A program made the position numbers and the translations under genes. A stretch of 64,000 bases of DNA. Origin: Blautia schinkii. GTDB taxonomy: Bacteria; Bacillota; Clostridia; Lachnospirales; Lachnospiraceae. The number at the start of each line of letters is the position of its first letter. Position 1 is the stretch's first letter. Under the pieces are notes generated by a model that saw nothing but the letters and a program-made list of their open reading frames with translations, searched no databases and was not told the DNA's origin. Below are positions 48,560-57,621 of the stretch, in pieces. The DNA is taken from contig NZ_JAAWUO010000008.1 of assembly GCF_013304825.1 (NCBI RefSeq), forward strand, positions 84,241-148,240, written 5' to 3'.

Positions 48560-50095
48560 ATGGGTGAAAGAAATAAAAGAACAAAATTAAAAAAATCCAT
48601 GGGACCTGGTTCGATCTGGGCAGTTGCAGTTGGTTCCATCATTGGATGGGGATGTTTTATACAGGGTGGTCTCTGGACAGAACGTGCAGGTGGACCGCTC
48701 CCACTGTTTCTGGGATTTCTGGCAGGCGGTCTTTTAATGATCGTGGTAGGCTACAGCTATTCTTATATGATCGCAAAATTCCCGGTAGCGGGTGGTGAAT
48801 TTGCCTATGCATATAAAGGCTTTGGAAGAACTGCTTCGTACATATGCGGATGGATGCTGTCGCTTGGATATCTGTCTATTGTAGCTTTGAATGCAACGGC
48901 ACTTCCGGTATTGGCATCCTATATTTTTCCTGGAGTCTTTAACAGAGGTTACCTGTATACAATTGCAGGATATGATGTATATATGGGTGAAGTCGGATTA
49001 TCCCTGTTCTTTATCATACTTTTCGGGATCATGAATTACAAAGGTGCGAAATCTGTAGGAAATCTTCAGCTTGCGATGGTCCTTATCATGTGTGCAGCGG
49101 TTGTTGTATCTGTCATTGGTGTGATCGCAACAGGACATTTTGATGCTTCAAACTTGCAGCCGGCATACGGAGCCGAAGGCAAGTCTCTTGGAAGCGGTTT
49201 TGTATCTATCCTGGCATTGGCTCCGTTCCTTTATGTAGGATTTGACTGTATTCCACAGGCGGCAGAAGAATATGATTTTCCACCACAGAAGTGCAAAATG
49301 CTGATCATTTCAGCATTGATCGTAGGTGCTTTGATCTATGGTGCAATGGCACTGGTGACAGATTGTGTTGTTCCCTGGCAGCAGGTTCTGACTATGACAG
49401 ATGCGAATGGAATTCTTGTAAAATGGCATACAGGTGCAGTTCTTGATCTTGCAATGGGAAAAATTGGTGTGTGCTTTGTGGCACTGGCAGTGTGCATGGG
49501 GATTTTTACCGGTATGAACGGATTCTTTATGACATCCAGCCGTCTTTTATTTGGTATGGCAAGAGCAAAAATGCTTCCGTCAGCTTTTGAAAAGGTTCAT
49601 CCGGAGCATAAAACTCCGTCCATATGTGTTGGGTTTACCATGATCATCTGCTGTATCTGCCCATTTTTCGGCAGAGAAGTGATCGGCTGGGTTGTAGATA
49701 TGTGTTCCGTAGGTACTGCGTTCGGATATTTCTTTACCTGTGCAGGTGCTTATATTCTTCTGAAAAAATATGGCGATGATACAGATACAAATAAAATCCA
49801 TCCGGCAGTAGCAATGGGCGGCTGCGTGATCTCTGTTGTAATATTGCTGCTCCTGATCGTGCCCGGTTCTCCAGCATTCATGGCTCCACAGTCCTTTGCA
49901 GCACTGATCGTGTGGGTGTTGATGGGAGTTACCTTCTATTTTGTTTCAAAGAAAAATTTTGCGAAAGTCACTAAGAGGGAAATGGATTATCTGATTCTTG
50001 GAAATGTGCAGGTAGTTCGAGGACTGAGAAAAGGAAAAGATCAGGGAAGAGTTGTACAGGGAAATATTGTGGCTGATCAGAGTAATAAATCTTAA
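48560..50095 (+). CDS. APC-family amino acid permease
   Basis: A 511-residue membrane protein with about 12 segments, AGGAGG upstream, 27 bases after the PII gene. SIWAVAVGSIIGWGCFIQGG in helix 1 is the substrate-binding GxG region of APC transporters; VAGGEFAYAYKGFGRTASYI follows. It probably imports the amino acid fed to the aminotransferase (taurine or GABA are candidates). A strong terminator follows. Confidence 0.82.
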   Translation: MGERNKRTKLKKSMGPGSIWAVAVGSIIGWGCFIQGGLWTERAGGPLPLFLGFLAGGLLMIVVGYSYSYMIAKFPVAGGEFAYAYKGFGRTASYICGWMLSLGYLSIVALNATALPVLASYIFPGVFNRGYLYTIAGYDVYMGEVGLSLFFIILFGIMNYKGAKSVGNLQLAMVLIMCAAVVVSVIGVIATGHFDASNLQPAYGAEGKSLGSGFVSILALAPFLYVGFDCIPQAAEEYDFPPQKCKMLIISALIVGALIYGAMALVTDCVVPWQQVLTMTDANGILVKWHTGAVLDLAMGKIGVCFVALAVCMGIFTGMNGFFMTSSRLLFGMARAKMLPSAFEKVHPEHKTPSICVGFTMIICCICPFFGREVIGWVVDMCSVGTAFGYFFTCAGAYILLKKYGDDTDTNKIHPAVAMGGCVISVVILLLLIVPGSPAFMAPQSFAALIVWVLMGVTFYFVSKKNFAKVTKREMDYLILGNVQVVRGLRKGKDQGRVVQGNIVADQSNKS

Positions 50096-50133
50096 AAGGT
50101 AATAAAACGGCTGCAGGCCTATAATACTTTCAG

Positions 50134-50180
50134 GGTAACAGAAAAACTTCCATTCAAAAAATGGGAGTTTTTCTGTTACC
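50134..50180 (+). terminator. Terminator of the amino-acid assimilation cluster
   Basis: GGTAACAGAAAAACTTCCAT (50134-50153) pairs almost perfectly with its complement ending at 50180, loop TCAAAAA. The A and T runs lie in the stem, so it works best as an intrinsic hairpin in both directions. Confidence 0.7.
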
Positions 50181-50218
50181 GGAGTATCATATTTGCAAGG
50201 TGTGATTTATAAAGTATC

Positions 50219-50246
50219 TTGACAGAGGTACCGATTCTGTTATACT
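50219..50246 (+). promoter_or_regulatory. Promoter of the riboswitch/P-type ATPase transcript
   Basis: TTGACA at 50219-50224, a 16-nt spacer, TATACT at 50241-50246. The transcript would start near 50253, directly at the riboswitch. Confidence 0.7.
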
Positions 50247-50254
50247 ATTAAAAC

Positions 50255-50390
50255 TGATAAAGGGGAGTAACCTACGTTTGGAAATCTGCGTTTGCAGTGT
50301 CGTCAGTACGGTGGAAACATCCGGCGCTGCAGGGAAATGGTGAGACTTTTATTGCATTTTTTGTTGTGCAATAAAGGTTTCTTTTTTTAT
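50255..50390 (+). ncRNA. yybP-ykoY manganese riboswitch with terminator
   Basis: AAAGGGGAGTAACCTACG (about 50258) and GTCGTCAGTACGG...CATCCGGCGC, ending GGTGAGACTTTT, match the conserved loops of the yybP-ykoY class, which bind Mn2+. The expression platform is a terminator: CTTTTATTGCA (from 50346) pairs with TGCAATAAAGG, followed by TTTCTTTTTTT. Mn2+ should stabilise the aptamer and allow read-through into the ATPase gene. Confidence 0.85.
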
Positions 50391-50468
50391 ATCATTTTAT
50401 CAAAAAAATCCTTCATTGCATAAAAAAATTACAGTCGGTGAATATTTGCAAAAAAGGAGGCAAAGGTA

Positions 50469-53087
50469 ATGAAAGAAATTTATCAGCAGACAGCAGAAGA
50501 AGTTCTCGAGCGTGTGGAAAGCAGGGAATCAGGGCTTACCGATGGACAGGTCAGACGGTCCAGAGAGAAGTGCGGATGGAATGAGCTTGCAGAAGGAAAG
50601 AAAAAAAGTATTTTGCAGATCTTTTTTGAACAGTATAAGGATTTTCTGGTGCTGATCCTGATCGCATCGGCAGTGATATCCGGTATGCTTGGAGATGTGG
50701 AAAGTGCAGCAGTTATCGTGATCGTTATTACGATCAATGCGATTTTGGGAACCGTGCAGACCGTAAAGGCTGAGCAGTCTCTGCAGAGTTTAAAGAAGCT
50801 TGCCGGTCCGGAGGCAAAAGTATTGCGTGATGGTGTGGCGGTACAGCTTCCGGCAAGAGAACTGGTTGTAGGAGATGTGATCCTTCTTGAAGCAGGTGAT
50901 ATGATCCCTGCGGATGGAAGATTGATTGAAAATGCAAGTCTTAAGGTCGATGAAAGTGCTCTTACCGGAGAAAGTCTTGCGGTTGAAAAGAGTATGGACA
51001 TTATTTTGGAGGAAGCACCGCTTGGTGATCGGACAAATATGCTGTTTTCCGGAAGCTTTGTCACATATGGGCGTGGCAGAGCGGTTGTAACGAATGTAGG
51101 AATGCAGACAGAGGTTGGAAAGATTGCGGGACTTCTGAAATCGACTTCGGAAAAACAGACGCCACTTCAGGCGAATCTGGATGATTTTGGAAAGAAGCTT
51201 TCCATTCTGATTCTGATATTTTGCGGAATTCTGTTTGCGATCAGTGTATTCCGCGGTGAGAAGATCAGCAGTGCATTTATGTTTGCAGTAGCACTTGCAG
51301 TCGCAGCGATTCCGGAAGCTTTAAGCTCCATCGTGACGATCGTCCTTTCTTTCGGAACACAGAAGATGGCAAAGGAGCACGCGATCATTCGTAAGCTCCA
51401 GGCTGTGGAAGGTCTTGGAAGCGTTTCTGTTATCTGTTCGGATAAGACCGGAACACTCACACAGAACAAAATGACAGTAGAAGATTATTATATTGATGGA
51501 AAAAGAATCACAGCAGATGCAATTGATGTAGCAGATCCGGCGCAGAGATGTCTTTTGAACTACAGCATTTTATGTAATGATTCAACAAATGAAAATGGAG
51601 TGGAGATCGGAGATCCGACGGAAACGGCATTGATCAATCTGGGCAGCCGGTACGGAATCGAGGCTGCAGGTGTAAGAAAGCTTTATCAAAGAGAAGGAGA
51701 GCTTCCATTTGACAGTGACCGTAAGATGATGTCAACACTTCACAGAATTGATGGTGAGAACCGGATGATCGTAAAAGGTGCGGTTGACCGGCTTCTGGAG
51801 CTGACAGACAGAATCTGGACAAAGGACGGAGTTCGGGAAATCACAGAAGCAGATAAAGAAAAGATCCAGCGCCAGAATCAGGAATTTTCAATGGAAGGGT
51901 TACGGGTACTGGCATTTACCTATCGTGAAATTCTGGAGAAGCATGTATTGACGACAGAAGATGAGAACCATCTGGTATTTCTTGGTCTGATCGCTATGAT
52001 GGATCCGCCGAGGGAAGAATCAAAGGCTGCAGTTGCAGAATGTATAAAAGCGGGGATCCGGCCGGTCATGATCACTGGAGATCATAAGATCACAGCAGCT
52101 GCAATTGCAAAGAGAATCGGAATTTTACACGATCTGTCGGAGGCCTGTGAGGGTGCTGATATTGAAAATATGAGTGATGAGCAGCTGAAGGAATTTGTCC
52201 CGAATATTTCTGTGTATGCAAGAGTGTCACCGGAGCACAAGATCCGCATTGTCCGTGCATGGCAGGAGAAGGGGATGATCGTGGCAATGACCGGAGATGG
52301 TGTGAATGATGCTCCTGCATTGAAACAGGCAGACATTGGTGTTGCAATGGGAGTGACAGGAACCGAAGTCGCAAAGGACGCTGCGGCAATGGTGCTTACA
52401 GATGATAATTTTGCAACAATTGTAAAAGCAGTGGAAAACGGACGAAATTTATATCAGAATATCAAGTATGCGATCCAGTTTCTTCTGTCCGGAAACTTTG
52501 GCGCGATCCTGGCAGTTCTTTGTGCATCCCTTGCAGGACTTCCGGTTCCCTTTGCACCGGTACATCTGCTGTTTATTAACCTTTTGACAGACAGCCTTCC
52601 GGCGATTGCATTAGGTGTGGAGCCTCACAGCAGTGAGGTGATGAATGAGAAACCAAGATCAGCAGACGAGTCAATACTGACAAAGGATTTTCTTGGCAAA
52701 ATCGGTCTGGAAGGCCTGGTGATCGGTGTAATGACGATGATCGGATTTTTGACAGGATATCATCAGAATGGTGCGCTTCTTGGAAGTACCTATGCTTTCG
52801 GAACACTTTGTCTGGCACGTTTGTTCCATGGATTCAACTGCAAATCGGATCATCCGGTTATCTTTACAAAACGTTTCTTTAATAATAAATGGCTTCAGGG
52901 AGCATTTGCACTTGGTGCAGTACTCATTACCGTTGTACTGACGGTTCCGGGATTCCATCTCCTGTTTAAAGTAGAGACGCTGGATCTGATGCAGCTTGGC
53001 TGTGTATATTTGTATGCGTTTGCAAGTCTTCCGATCATTCAGCTGCTTAAATGGATACGCATGAAATTAAGAAAAAGAGGAGAATGA
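50469..53087 (+). CDS. P-type (P2A-like) cation ATPase, probable Mn2+/Ca2+ exporter
   Basis: An 872-residue P-type ATPase with AAAGGAGG upstream. DESALTGESLAVEK (actuator TGES), ICSDKTGTLTQNKM (phosphorylated Asp), MKxxGAV-type MIVKGAVDRLLE and MTGDGVNDAPALKQADIG are intact. AAIPEAL in helix 4 is the ion-site motif of Ca2+/Mn2+ pumps. The Mn2+ riboswitch in its leader points to manganese export, as for other yybP-ykoY-controlled P-type pumps. The next gene overlaps or abuts its end. Confidence 0.88.
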   Translation: MKEIYQQTAEEVLERVESRESGLTDGQVRRSREKCGWNELAEGKKKSILQIFFEQYKDFLVLILIASAVISGMLGDVESAAVIVIVITINAILGTVQTVKAEQSLQSLKKLAGPEAKVLRDGVAVQLPARELVVGDVILLEAGDMIPADGRLIENASLKVDESALTGESLAVEKSMDIILEEAPLGDRTNMLFSGSFVTYGRGRAVVTNVGMQTEVGKIAGLLKSTSEKQTPLQANLDDFGKKLSILILIFCGILFAISVFRGEKISSAFMFAVALAVAAIPEALSSIVTIVLSFGTQKMAKEHAIIRKLQAVEGLGSVSVICSDKTGTLTQNKMTVEDYYIDGKRITADAIDVADPAQRCLLNYSILCNDSTNENGVEIGDPTETALINLGSRYGIEAAGVRKLYQREGELPFDSDRKMMSTLHRIDGENRMIVKGAVDRLLELTDRIWTKDGVREITEADKEKIQRQNQEFSMEGLRVLAFTYREILEKHVLTTEDENHLVFLGLIAMMDPPREESKAAVAECIKAGIRPVMITGDHKITAAAIAKRIGILHDLSEACEGADIENMSDEQLKEFVPNISVYARVSPEHKIRIVRAWQEKGMIVAMTGDGVNDAPALKQADIGVAMGVTGTEVAKDAAAMVLTDDNFATIVKAVENGRNLYQNIKYAIQFLLSGNFGAILAVLCASLAGLPVPFAPVHLLFINLLTDSLPAIALGVEPHSSEVMNEKPRSADESILTKDFLGKIGLEGLVIGVMTMIGFLTGYHQNGALLGSTYAFGTLCLARLFHGFNCKSDHPVIFTKRFFNNKWLQGAFALGAVLITVVLTVPGFHLLFKVETLDLMQLGCVYLYAFASLPIIQLLKWIRMKLRKRGE

Positions 53088-53089
53088 TA

Positions 53090-54337
53090 GTGGATATAAG
53101 TAAAATATCTGTAAAAAAAATCCGGGAGCTTATTGTGTTTACAGCATTTCTTGTGGTCGCTCTGTGGAAGTTTGATGTGGTGCTCGATGTGCTGAAAGCA
53201 ATATGGGGGATCGCATTTCCCTTTGTACTTGGCGGAGCGATCGCATTTGTGACCAACGTGCCAATGAGCTTTTTGGAAAAGAAAATTTTCGGAAGAGTAA
53301 AAAAAGAAAATAAGATAGTCGTAAAACTGGCAAGACCGATAAGTCTGCTCCTTACGATCATATTGGCGGTTGGTGTAATCGTACTGGTGATGTTCGGGGT
53401 GATTCCGCAGCTTACGCGGACAATGGGAACCCTGATGATGAGCATTGCAGATTTTATTCCGCAGATGCAAAGCTGGATCCGGGAATTTTCCCATAATAAC
53501 CAGGAAATCATGAAGCTGGTAAATCAGGTGCAGTTTAATCCGGACCAGGCGATCAAGTGGGGAATAAGTCTTCTTGGAAATGGTGCAGGAAATATGATGA
53601 ATACCACAATGTCAGCAGTGGGTTCCATAGTCAGTGGATTGGCAACCTTTTTTATTGCATTTTCATTTGCCTGCTATGTTCTTTTTCAGAAGGAGAAGCT
53701 GCACGTGCAGATCCGAAAAGTATTTTTCGCTTTTCTTCCAAAGCAAAAGGCAGATGCTTTTCTTAAAGTCTGTTCTCTGACTTATCGGACATTTGCAAAC
53801 TTTCTTGCAGGTCAGTGTCTGGAAGCCGTGATCCTCGGCTGCATGTTTGTTGTTATATTGAGTATTTTGAGGATGCCATATGCACTTTTGATCGGAGTTT
53901 TGATTGCGTTTACTGCATTGATTCCGATTTTCGGGGCTTTCATAGGGTGTGTAGTGGGAAGCTTTTTGATCTTTATGGTAAGTCCGGAACAGGCGATTTT
54001 ATTTATTATAGTATTCCTGATGCTGCAGCAGATCGAGGGAAATCTCATCTATCCTCATGTTGTGGGTGAATCTGTAGGGCTTCCATCGATCTGGGTTCTT
54101 GCTGCAGTTACAATCGGTGGAAATCTTATGGGAATTGTAGGTATGCTTGTTTTTATTCCGCTGTTGTCCGTGTTTTATACTATTTTTCGGGAATTCGTAT
54201 ATCTGCGCCTGAAAAAAAAGTATATTAAACAGGTGACAAAGACAGAAATAGAGGAATATACGGCGGAGGAAATTGCTGCTATAGAAGAAACGTCAGGAAA
54301 AGAACAGAGACCTTCAAAAGTTCAAAAAAAATGTTGA
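53090..54337 (+). CDS. AI-2E family membrane transporter
   Basis: About 415 residues with roughly seven to eight membrane segments of the AI-2E (TqsA/YhhQ-like UPF0118) family: FPFVLGGAIAFVTNVPMSFL near the start, ALIPIFGAFIGCVVGSFLIF and QQIEGNLIYPHVVGESVGLP later. GTG 53090 is preferred (seven bases after AGGAG); ATG 53084 and ATG 53051 are in frame but poorly spaced or inside the ATPase gene. Substrates are unclear: family members have been linked to AI-2 export and Na+/H+ exchange. Probably co-transcribed with the ATPase. Confidence 0.8.
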   Translation: MDISKISVKKIRELIVFTAFLVVALWKFDVVLDVLKAIWGIAFPFVLGGAIAFVTNVPMSFLEKKIFGRVKKENKIVVKLARPISLLLTIILAVGVIVLVMFGVIPQLTRTMGTLMMSIADFIPQMQSWIREFSHNNQEIMKLVNQVQFNPDQAIKWGISLLGNGAGNMMNTTMSAVGSIVSGLATFFIAFSFACYVLFQKEKLHVQIRKVFFAFLPKQKADAFLKVCSLTYRTFANFLAGQCLEAVILGCMFVVILSILRMPYALLIGVLIAFTALIPIFGAFIGCVVGSFLIFMVSPEQAILFIIVFLMLQQIEGNLIYPHVVGESVGLPSIWVLAAVTIGGNLMGIVGMLVFIPLLSVFYTIFREFVYLRLKKKYIKQVTKTEIEEYTAEEIAAIEETSGKEQRPSKVQKKC

Positions 54338-54508
54338 CAAGAGATGGCAAGGCAAAAGAAAAGTAAATTGTTCGAAAAATAGAGTTAAAAACAAAAAATC
54401 ATATTTTTTGAATAGAATATCAAATGTTCATATCCATCCCAAAATGCTAAACTATCACACGGTAAAGAAATGTGTACAAAGAAAGGGCATAAAAGAGGAG
54501 ATAGAGGA
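54338..54508 (+). other. Short intergenic region before the sugar transporter
   Basis: A/T-rich. No clear terminator or promoter that I can defend; AGAGGAG at 54494-54500 serves the next gene. Confidence 0.3.
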
Positions 54509-55891
54509 ATGGATAATAACAATAAAAGCAGTGTGGTTTACCAGGGTAAGATTCCTGGAAGAGTAAAGTACTCGTTTGCTTTTGGAGCATTGGGTAAGGA
54601 TTTGATCTATGGAATGATAGCAACTTTTTCCATGATCTATTTTACAGATATCATTAAAGTAGCGCCGGCGTTTATCGGAACCATGTTTTTCGTGGCAAAG
54701 ATCTGGGATGCGTTTAATGATCTTTTCATGGGAATGGTTGTTGATAATACAAGAAGCCGTTTTGGCAAATTTGTACCGTGGCTGGTGATCGGAACGTTGA
54801 TCAACGCATTTGTATTTGTAATTGTATTTACAGATTTTCATTTATCAGGCGTAAGCCTTTGTGTTTTTGCATCTGTTATTTATGTATTATGGGGAATGAC
54901 CTATACAATTATGGACATTCCATACTGGTCAGTAATCCCGAATCTTACATCTGATCCACAGGAGCGTGAAAAAGTATCCGTACTGCCAAGAATTTTTGCA
55001 AGTATCGGACAGTCACTGATCATTGCCGGATTTGGAGTACAGATCATCAAAGGTCTTGGCGGTGATTATACAGGATATCATAGATTTGCTTTGATCATTG
55101 CAGCAACATTTATTTTTACAATGGCTGTATGTGTACTGAATCTGCCAAAGATCCAGCATGATGTTGAGAAAAAAGAAAAAATGAAATTTAAAGACATCTT
55201 CACAGTCATCAGAAAGAATGACCAGTTAAGATGGGCAGTATTGCTGATTCTTTTATATAATGTGGCAATTCAGGCAATCATGGGAGTTGCGACCTATTAC
55301 TTCAGTTATGTATGCAACAATGCCGGAATGTTATCTGCATTTATGATCAGTGCATCTGTTGCAGAGGTTGTAGGACTTCTGATCTTCCCGAAGGTAACAA
55401 AGATCTTGTCCAGAAAGCAGGCGTTTTTGTTTGCGTGTGTGTTGCCACCGATCGGATTGATTCTTCTTCTGGTGGTAGGAATTGTGTGTCCGAATAATAT
55501 TGTTTTGACAGCGATTGCTGGTATTATTGTTAAGACAGGAACCGGTCTGGAGCTTGGGTGTGCAACGGTATTCCTTGCGGATGTTGTGGATTATGGAGAA
55601 TATGTTCTCGGAAACAGAAACGAGGGTGTTGTATTCTCTCTGCAGACCCTGATCGTAAAACTGACAGCAGCATTTACAGCACTGGCTATTGGATTTGTAC
55701 TGGAGCTTACAGGATATGTTCCGAACACAGTGCAGTCACTTGCAACACAGAATTCTATTCGTGTTCTGATGTGTGTAGTGCCGACCATCGGAGTTATTCT
55801 TGCATATGTTGTATTTAAGAGCAAATATAAATTAGATGATAAATTTATGAAAAAAGTCGTTGCGAAACTGAACGGCTCAGAAGAGAAATAA
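54509..55891 (+). CDS. GPH-family (glycoside-pentoside-hexuronide) cation symporter
   Basis: A 460-residue, 12-segment MFS-like transporter from ATG 54509, eight bases after AGAGGAG. FAFGALGKDLIYGMIATFSM and the GPH loop DNTRSRFGKFVPWLVIG (near residue 85) are diagnostic, as is SLQTLIVKLTAAFTALAIGF near the end. It imports a sugar or glycoside with Na+ or H+. The sugar-sensing two-component system just downstream may control it. A terminator follows. Confidence 0.85.
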   Translation: MDNNNKSSVVYQGKIPGRVKYSFAFGALGKDLIYGMIATFSMIYFTDIIKVAPAFIGTMFFVAKIWDAFNDLFMGMVVDNTRSRFGKFVPWLVIGTLINAFVFVIVFTDFHLSGVSLCVFASVIYVLWGMTYTIMDIPYWSVIPNLTSDPQEREKVSVLPRIFASIGQSLIIAGFGVQIIKGLGGDYTGYHRFALIIAATFIFTMAVCVLNLPKIQHDVEKKEKMKFKDIFTVIRKNDQLRWAVLLILLYNVAIQAIMGVATYYFSYVCNNAGMLSAFMISASVAEVVGLLIFPKVTKILSRKQAFLFACVLPPIGLILLLVVGIVCPNNIVLTAIAGIIVKTGTGLELGCATVFLADVVDYGEYVLGNRNEGVVFSLQTLIVKLTAAFTALAIGFVLELTGYVPNTVQSLATQNSIRVLMCVVPTIGVILAYVVFKSKYKLDDKFMKKVVAKLNGSEEK

Positions 55892-55898
55892 GAGCAGT

Positions 55899-55940
55899 CC
55901 CCTGTTTTAATTGTGAAAACAATAAACAGGGGATTTTTTG
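55899..55940 (+). terminator. Terminator after the GPH symporter
   Basis: CCCCTGTTT (55899-55907) pairs with AAACAGGGG (55924-55932), followed by ATTTTTTG. Confidence 0.85.
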
Positions 55941-56003
55941 TATTTTATGTATATTGATAATATGCTATCATAAAATACAGTAAAACATCAGGGAGTATGG
56001 AGT

Positions 56004-57593
56004 GTGAGAGTATTTAGTATTATTTTGGCAGATGATGAACCGAATATCCTATATGGAATGCAGAAGGGAATAGACTGGGAGAGCCTTGGATTCTCTGTAG
56101 TTGGAACAGCACAGAATGGAAAAGAAGTGCTTGATATGATGGATGAATTTCATCCGGATTTAGTGATCAGTGACATAAAAATGCCTTTCATGGATGGTCT
56201 GGAGCTGGCAAAGAATATCCATGAAAATTATATGAATACAAAGGTGATCCTGTTTTCCGGATGGGATGATTTTACATACGCACGTCTGGCTATCAGTTAT
56301 GGAGTTTCGGAATATGTGATGAAACCCATTGATTACGAGGAAATGCAACGTCTGCTCATAAAAATGTATCAGGAACTGGAGAAAGAATATAATGAAAAAA
56401 TAAACCGTGTCCGGCTGGAGAATGCATATACACAGAGCTTGCCGTTATTGCGTCAGCAGTTTTTTTCCAGGCTTATGACAGAGGTTATGGAGGAGAAGGA
56501 ATACAGGCGGCAGATAAAAAATCTGAAGCTGGATCTTTCGGATCAGGTGTACTCAGTTATAGCAGTAAAAGTGGGAAAAGAAGGGAAGAAGGACATTCTC
56601 AGCGAACTGTCAATGAAGGAAACGTTGAAGGAAGCACTGGAAAAAATTGCACACGTTCATGAATTTGGTATGGGCGATAAAGAAGTATTTCTCCTTGGTG
56701 GCAGCAAGAGACATGAGATTGGGAAGATCACACGAAGTATCCAGGAAACAGCAGTTATGATCCAGCGTATTTTCGGAGCGAGGATTTCCTGCGGGATCAG
56801 CAACAGCGGAGAGAATCTGAAAGATATGCCGGCGTTGTATGCTCAGGCAGCAGAAGCATTGGATTATAATCTTGTTTTGCCGGAGGAGAGCTATACTTAC
56901 TATAACGATATCATGCCGCAGCAGGAGGAAGAGGACTGGAACTCTCAGGTGGAAATGATCGGAAAATCCATCACATATTGTACGGAAGAAGAATTAAAAA
57001 AACAGGTCGGTGATCTGATCGCATGGCTGCATAAGGGTCACTATAATTTGAATGAATATCAGATCGTTATTCTGGAAATCTCTTTTTCTGTTGCCAGATT
57101 TTATAAGAAATACCAGATTACATCAGACGCAGAATTTGCGGGATCCAAAAAGATGGCGGTGAAGATCCTTTCGTTGAGCACGGGGGAAGAATTAGATCAT
57201 TGGCTTTTGAATTACTGCCTTCTGATACGATCACTGATCCAGAAAAAACAGATCGACAACAATGTGGTTCTGGCAGAAAATGCAATGAAGATCGTGGAAA
57301 AAAAATTCCGGAATCCGGAGCTGAGTGTGGAGTCGATATGTGGAGAGTTACATGTTAGTACCTCCTATTTTTCGAAAATATTCAAGCAGGAAACAGGAGG
57401 TACATTCATTAATTATCTGATCAGTCGACGTATGGAAGAAGCAAAAAAACTGCTTTTGCAGACTGATTATAAGAGTCAGACCATCGGAGCGATGGTAGGG
57501 TATCCGGAGCCAAATTATTTCAGCTACGTATTTAAAAAAAACTGTGGAATCTCACCTGTAAAATACAGAAAATCTGCACAGTCAGATACATAG
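56004..57593 (+). CDS. YesN-type response regulator with AraC HTH
   Basis: A 529-residue regulator from GTG 56004, eight bases after GGGAG. The receiver domain (ILADDEPNILYGM, DLVISDIKMPFMDGL with the phosphoacceptor Asp, MKPIDY) is followed by a 270-residue linker region and a C-terminal AraC-type double HTH (SVESICGELHVSTSYFSKIF, then YPEPNYFSYVFKKNCGISPV). It pairs with the next gene, as in Bacillus YesM/YesN. Probable targets are sugar transport and use genes, such as the symporter upstream. Confidence 0.9.
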   Translation: MRVFSIILADDEPNILYGMQKGIDWESLGFSVVGTAQNGKEVLDMMDEFHPDLVISDIKMPFMDGLELAKNIHENYMNTKVILFSGWDDFTYARLAISYGVSEYVMKPIDYEEMQRLLIKMYQELEKEYNEKINRVRLENAYTQSLPLLRQQFFSRLMTEVMEEKEYRRQIKNLKLDLSDQVYSVIAVKVGKEGKKDILSELSMKETLKEALEKIAHVHEFGMGDKEVFLLGGSKRHEIGKITRSIQETAVMIQRIFGARISCGISNSGENLKDMPALYAQAAEALDYNLVLPEESYTYYNDIMPQQEEEDWNSQVEMIGKSITYCTEEELKKQVGDLIAWLHKGHYNLNEYQIVILEISFSVARFYKKYQITSDAEFAGSKKMAVKILSLSTGEELDHWLLNYCLLIRSLIQKKQIDNNVVLAENAMKIVEKKFRNPELSVESICGELHVSTSYFSKIFKQETGGTFINYLISRRMEEAKKLLLQTDYKSQTIGAMVGYPEPNYFSYVFKKNCGISPVKYRKSAQSDT

Positions 57594-57621
57594 ATCGCCA
57601 ATAATATACAAGGAGCTGAAA

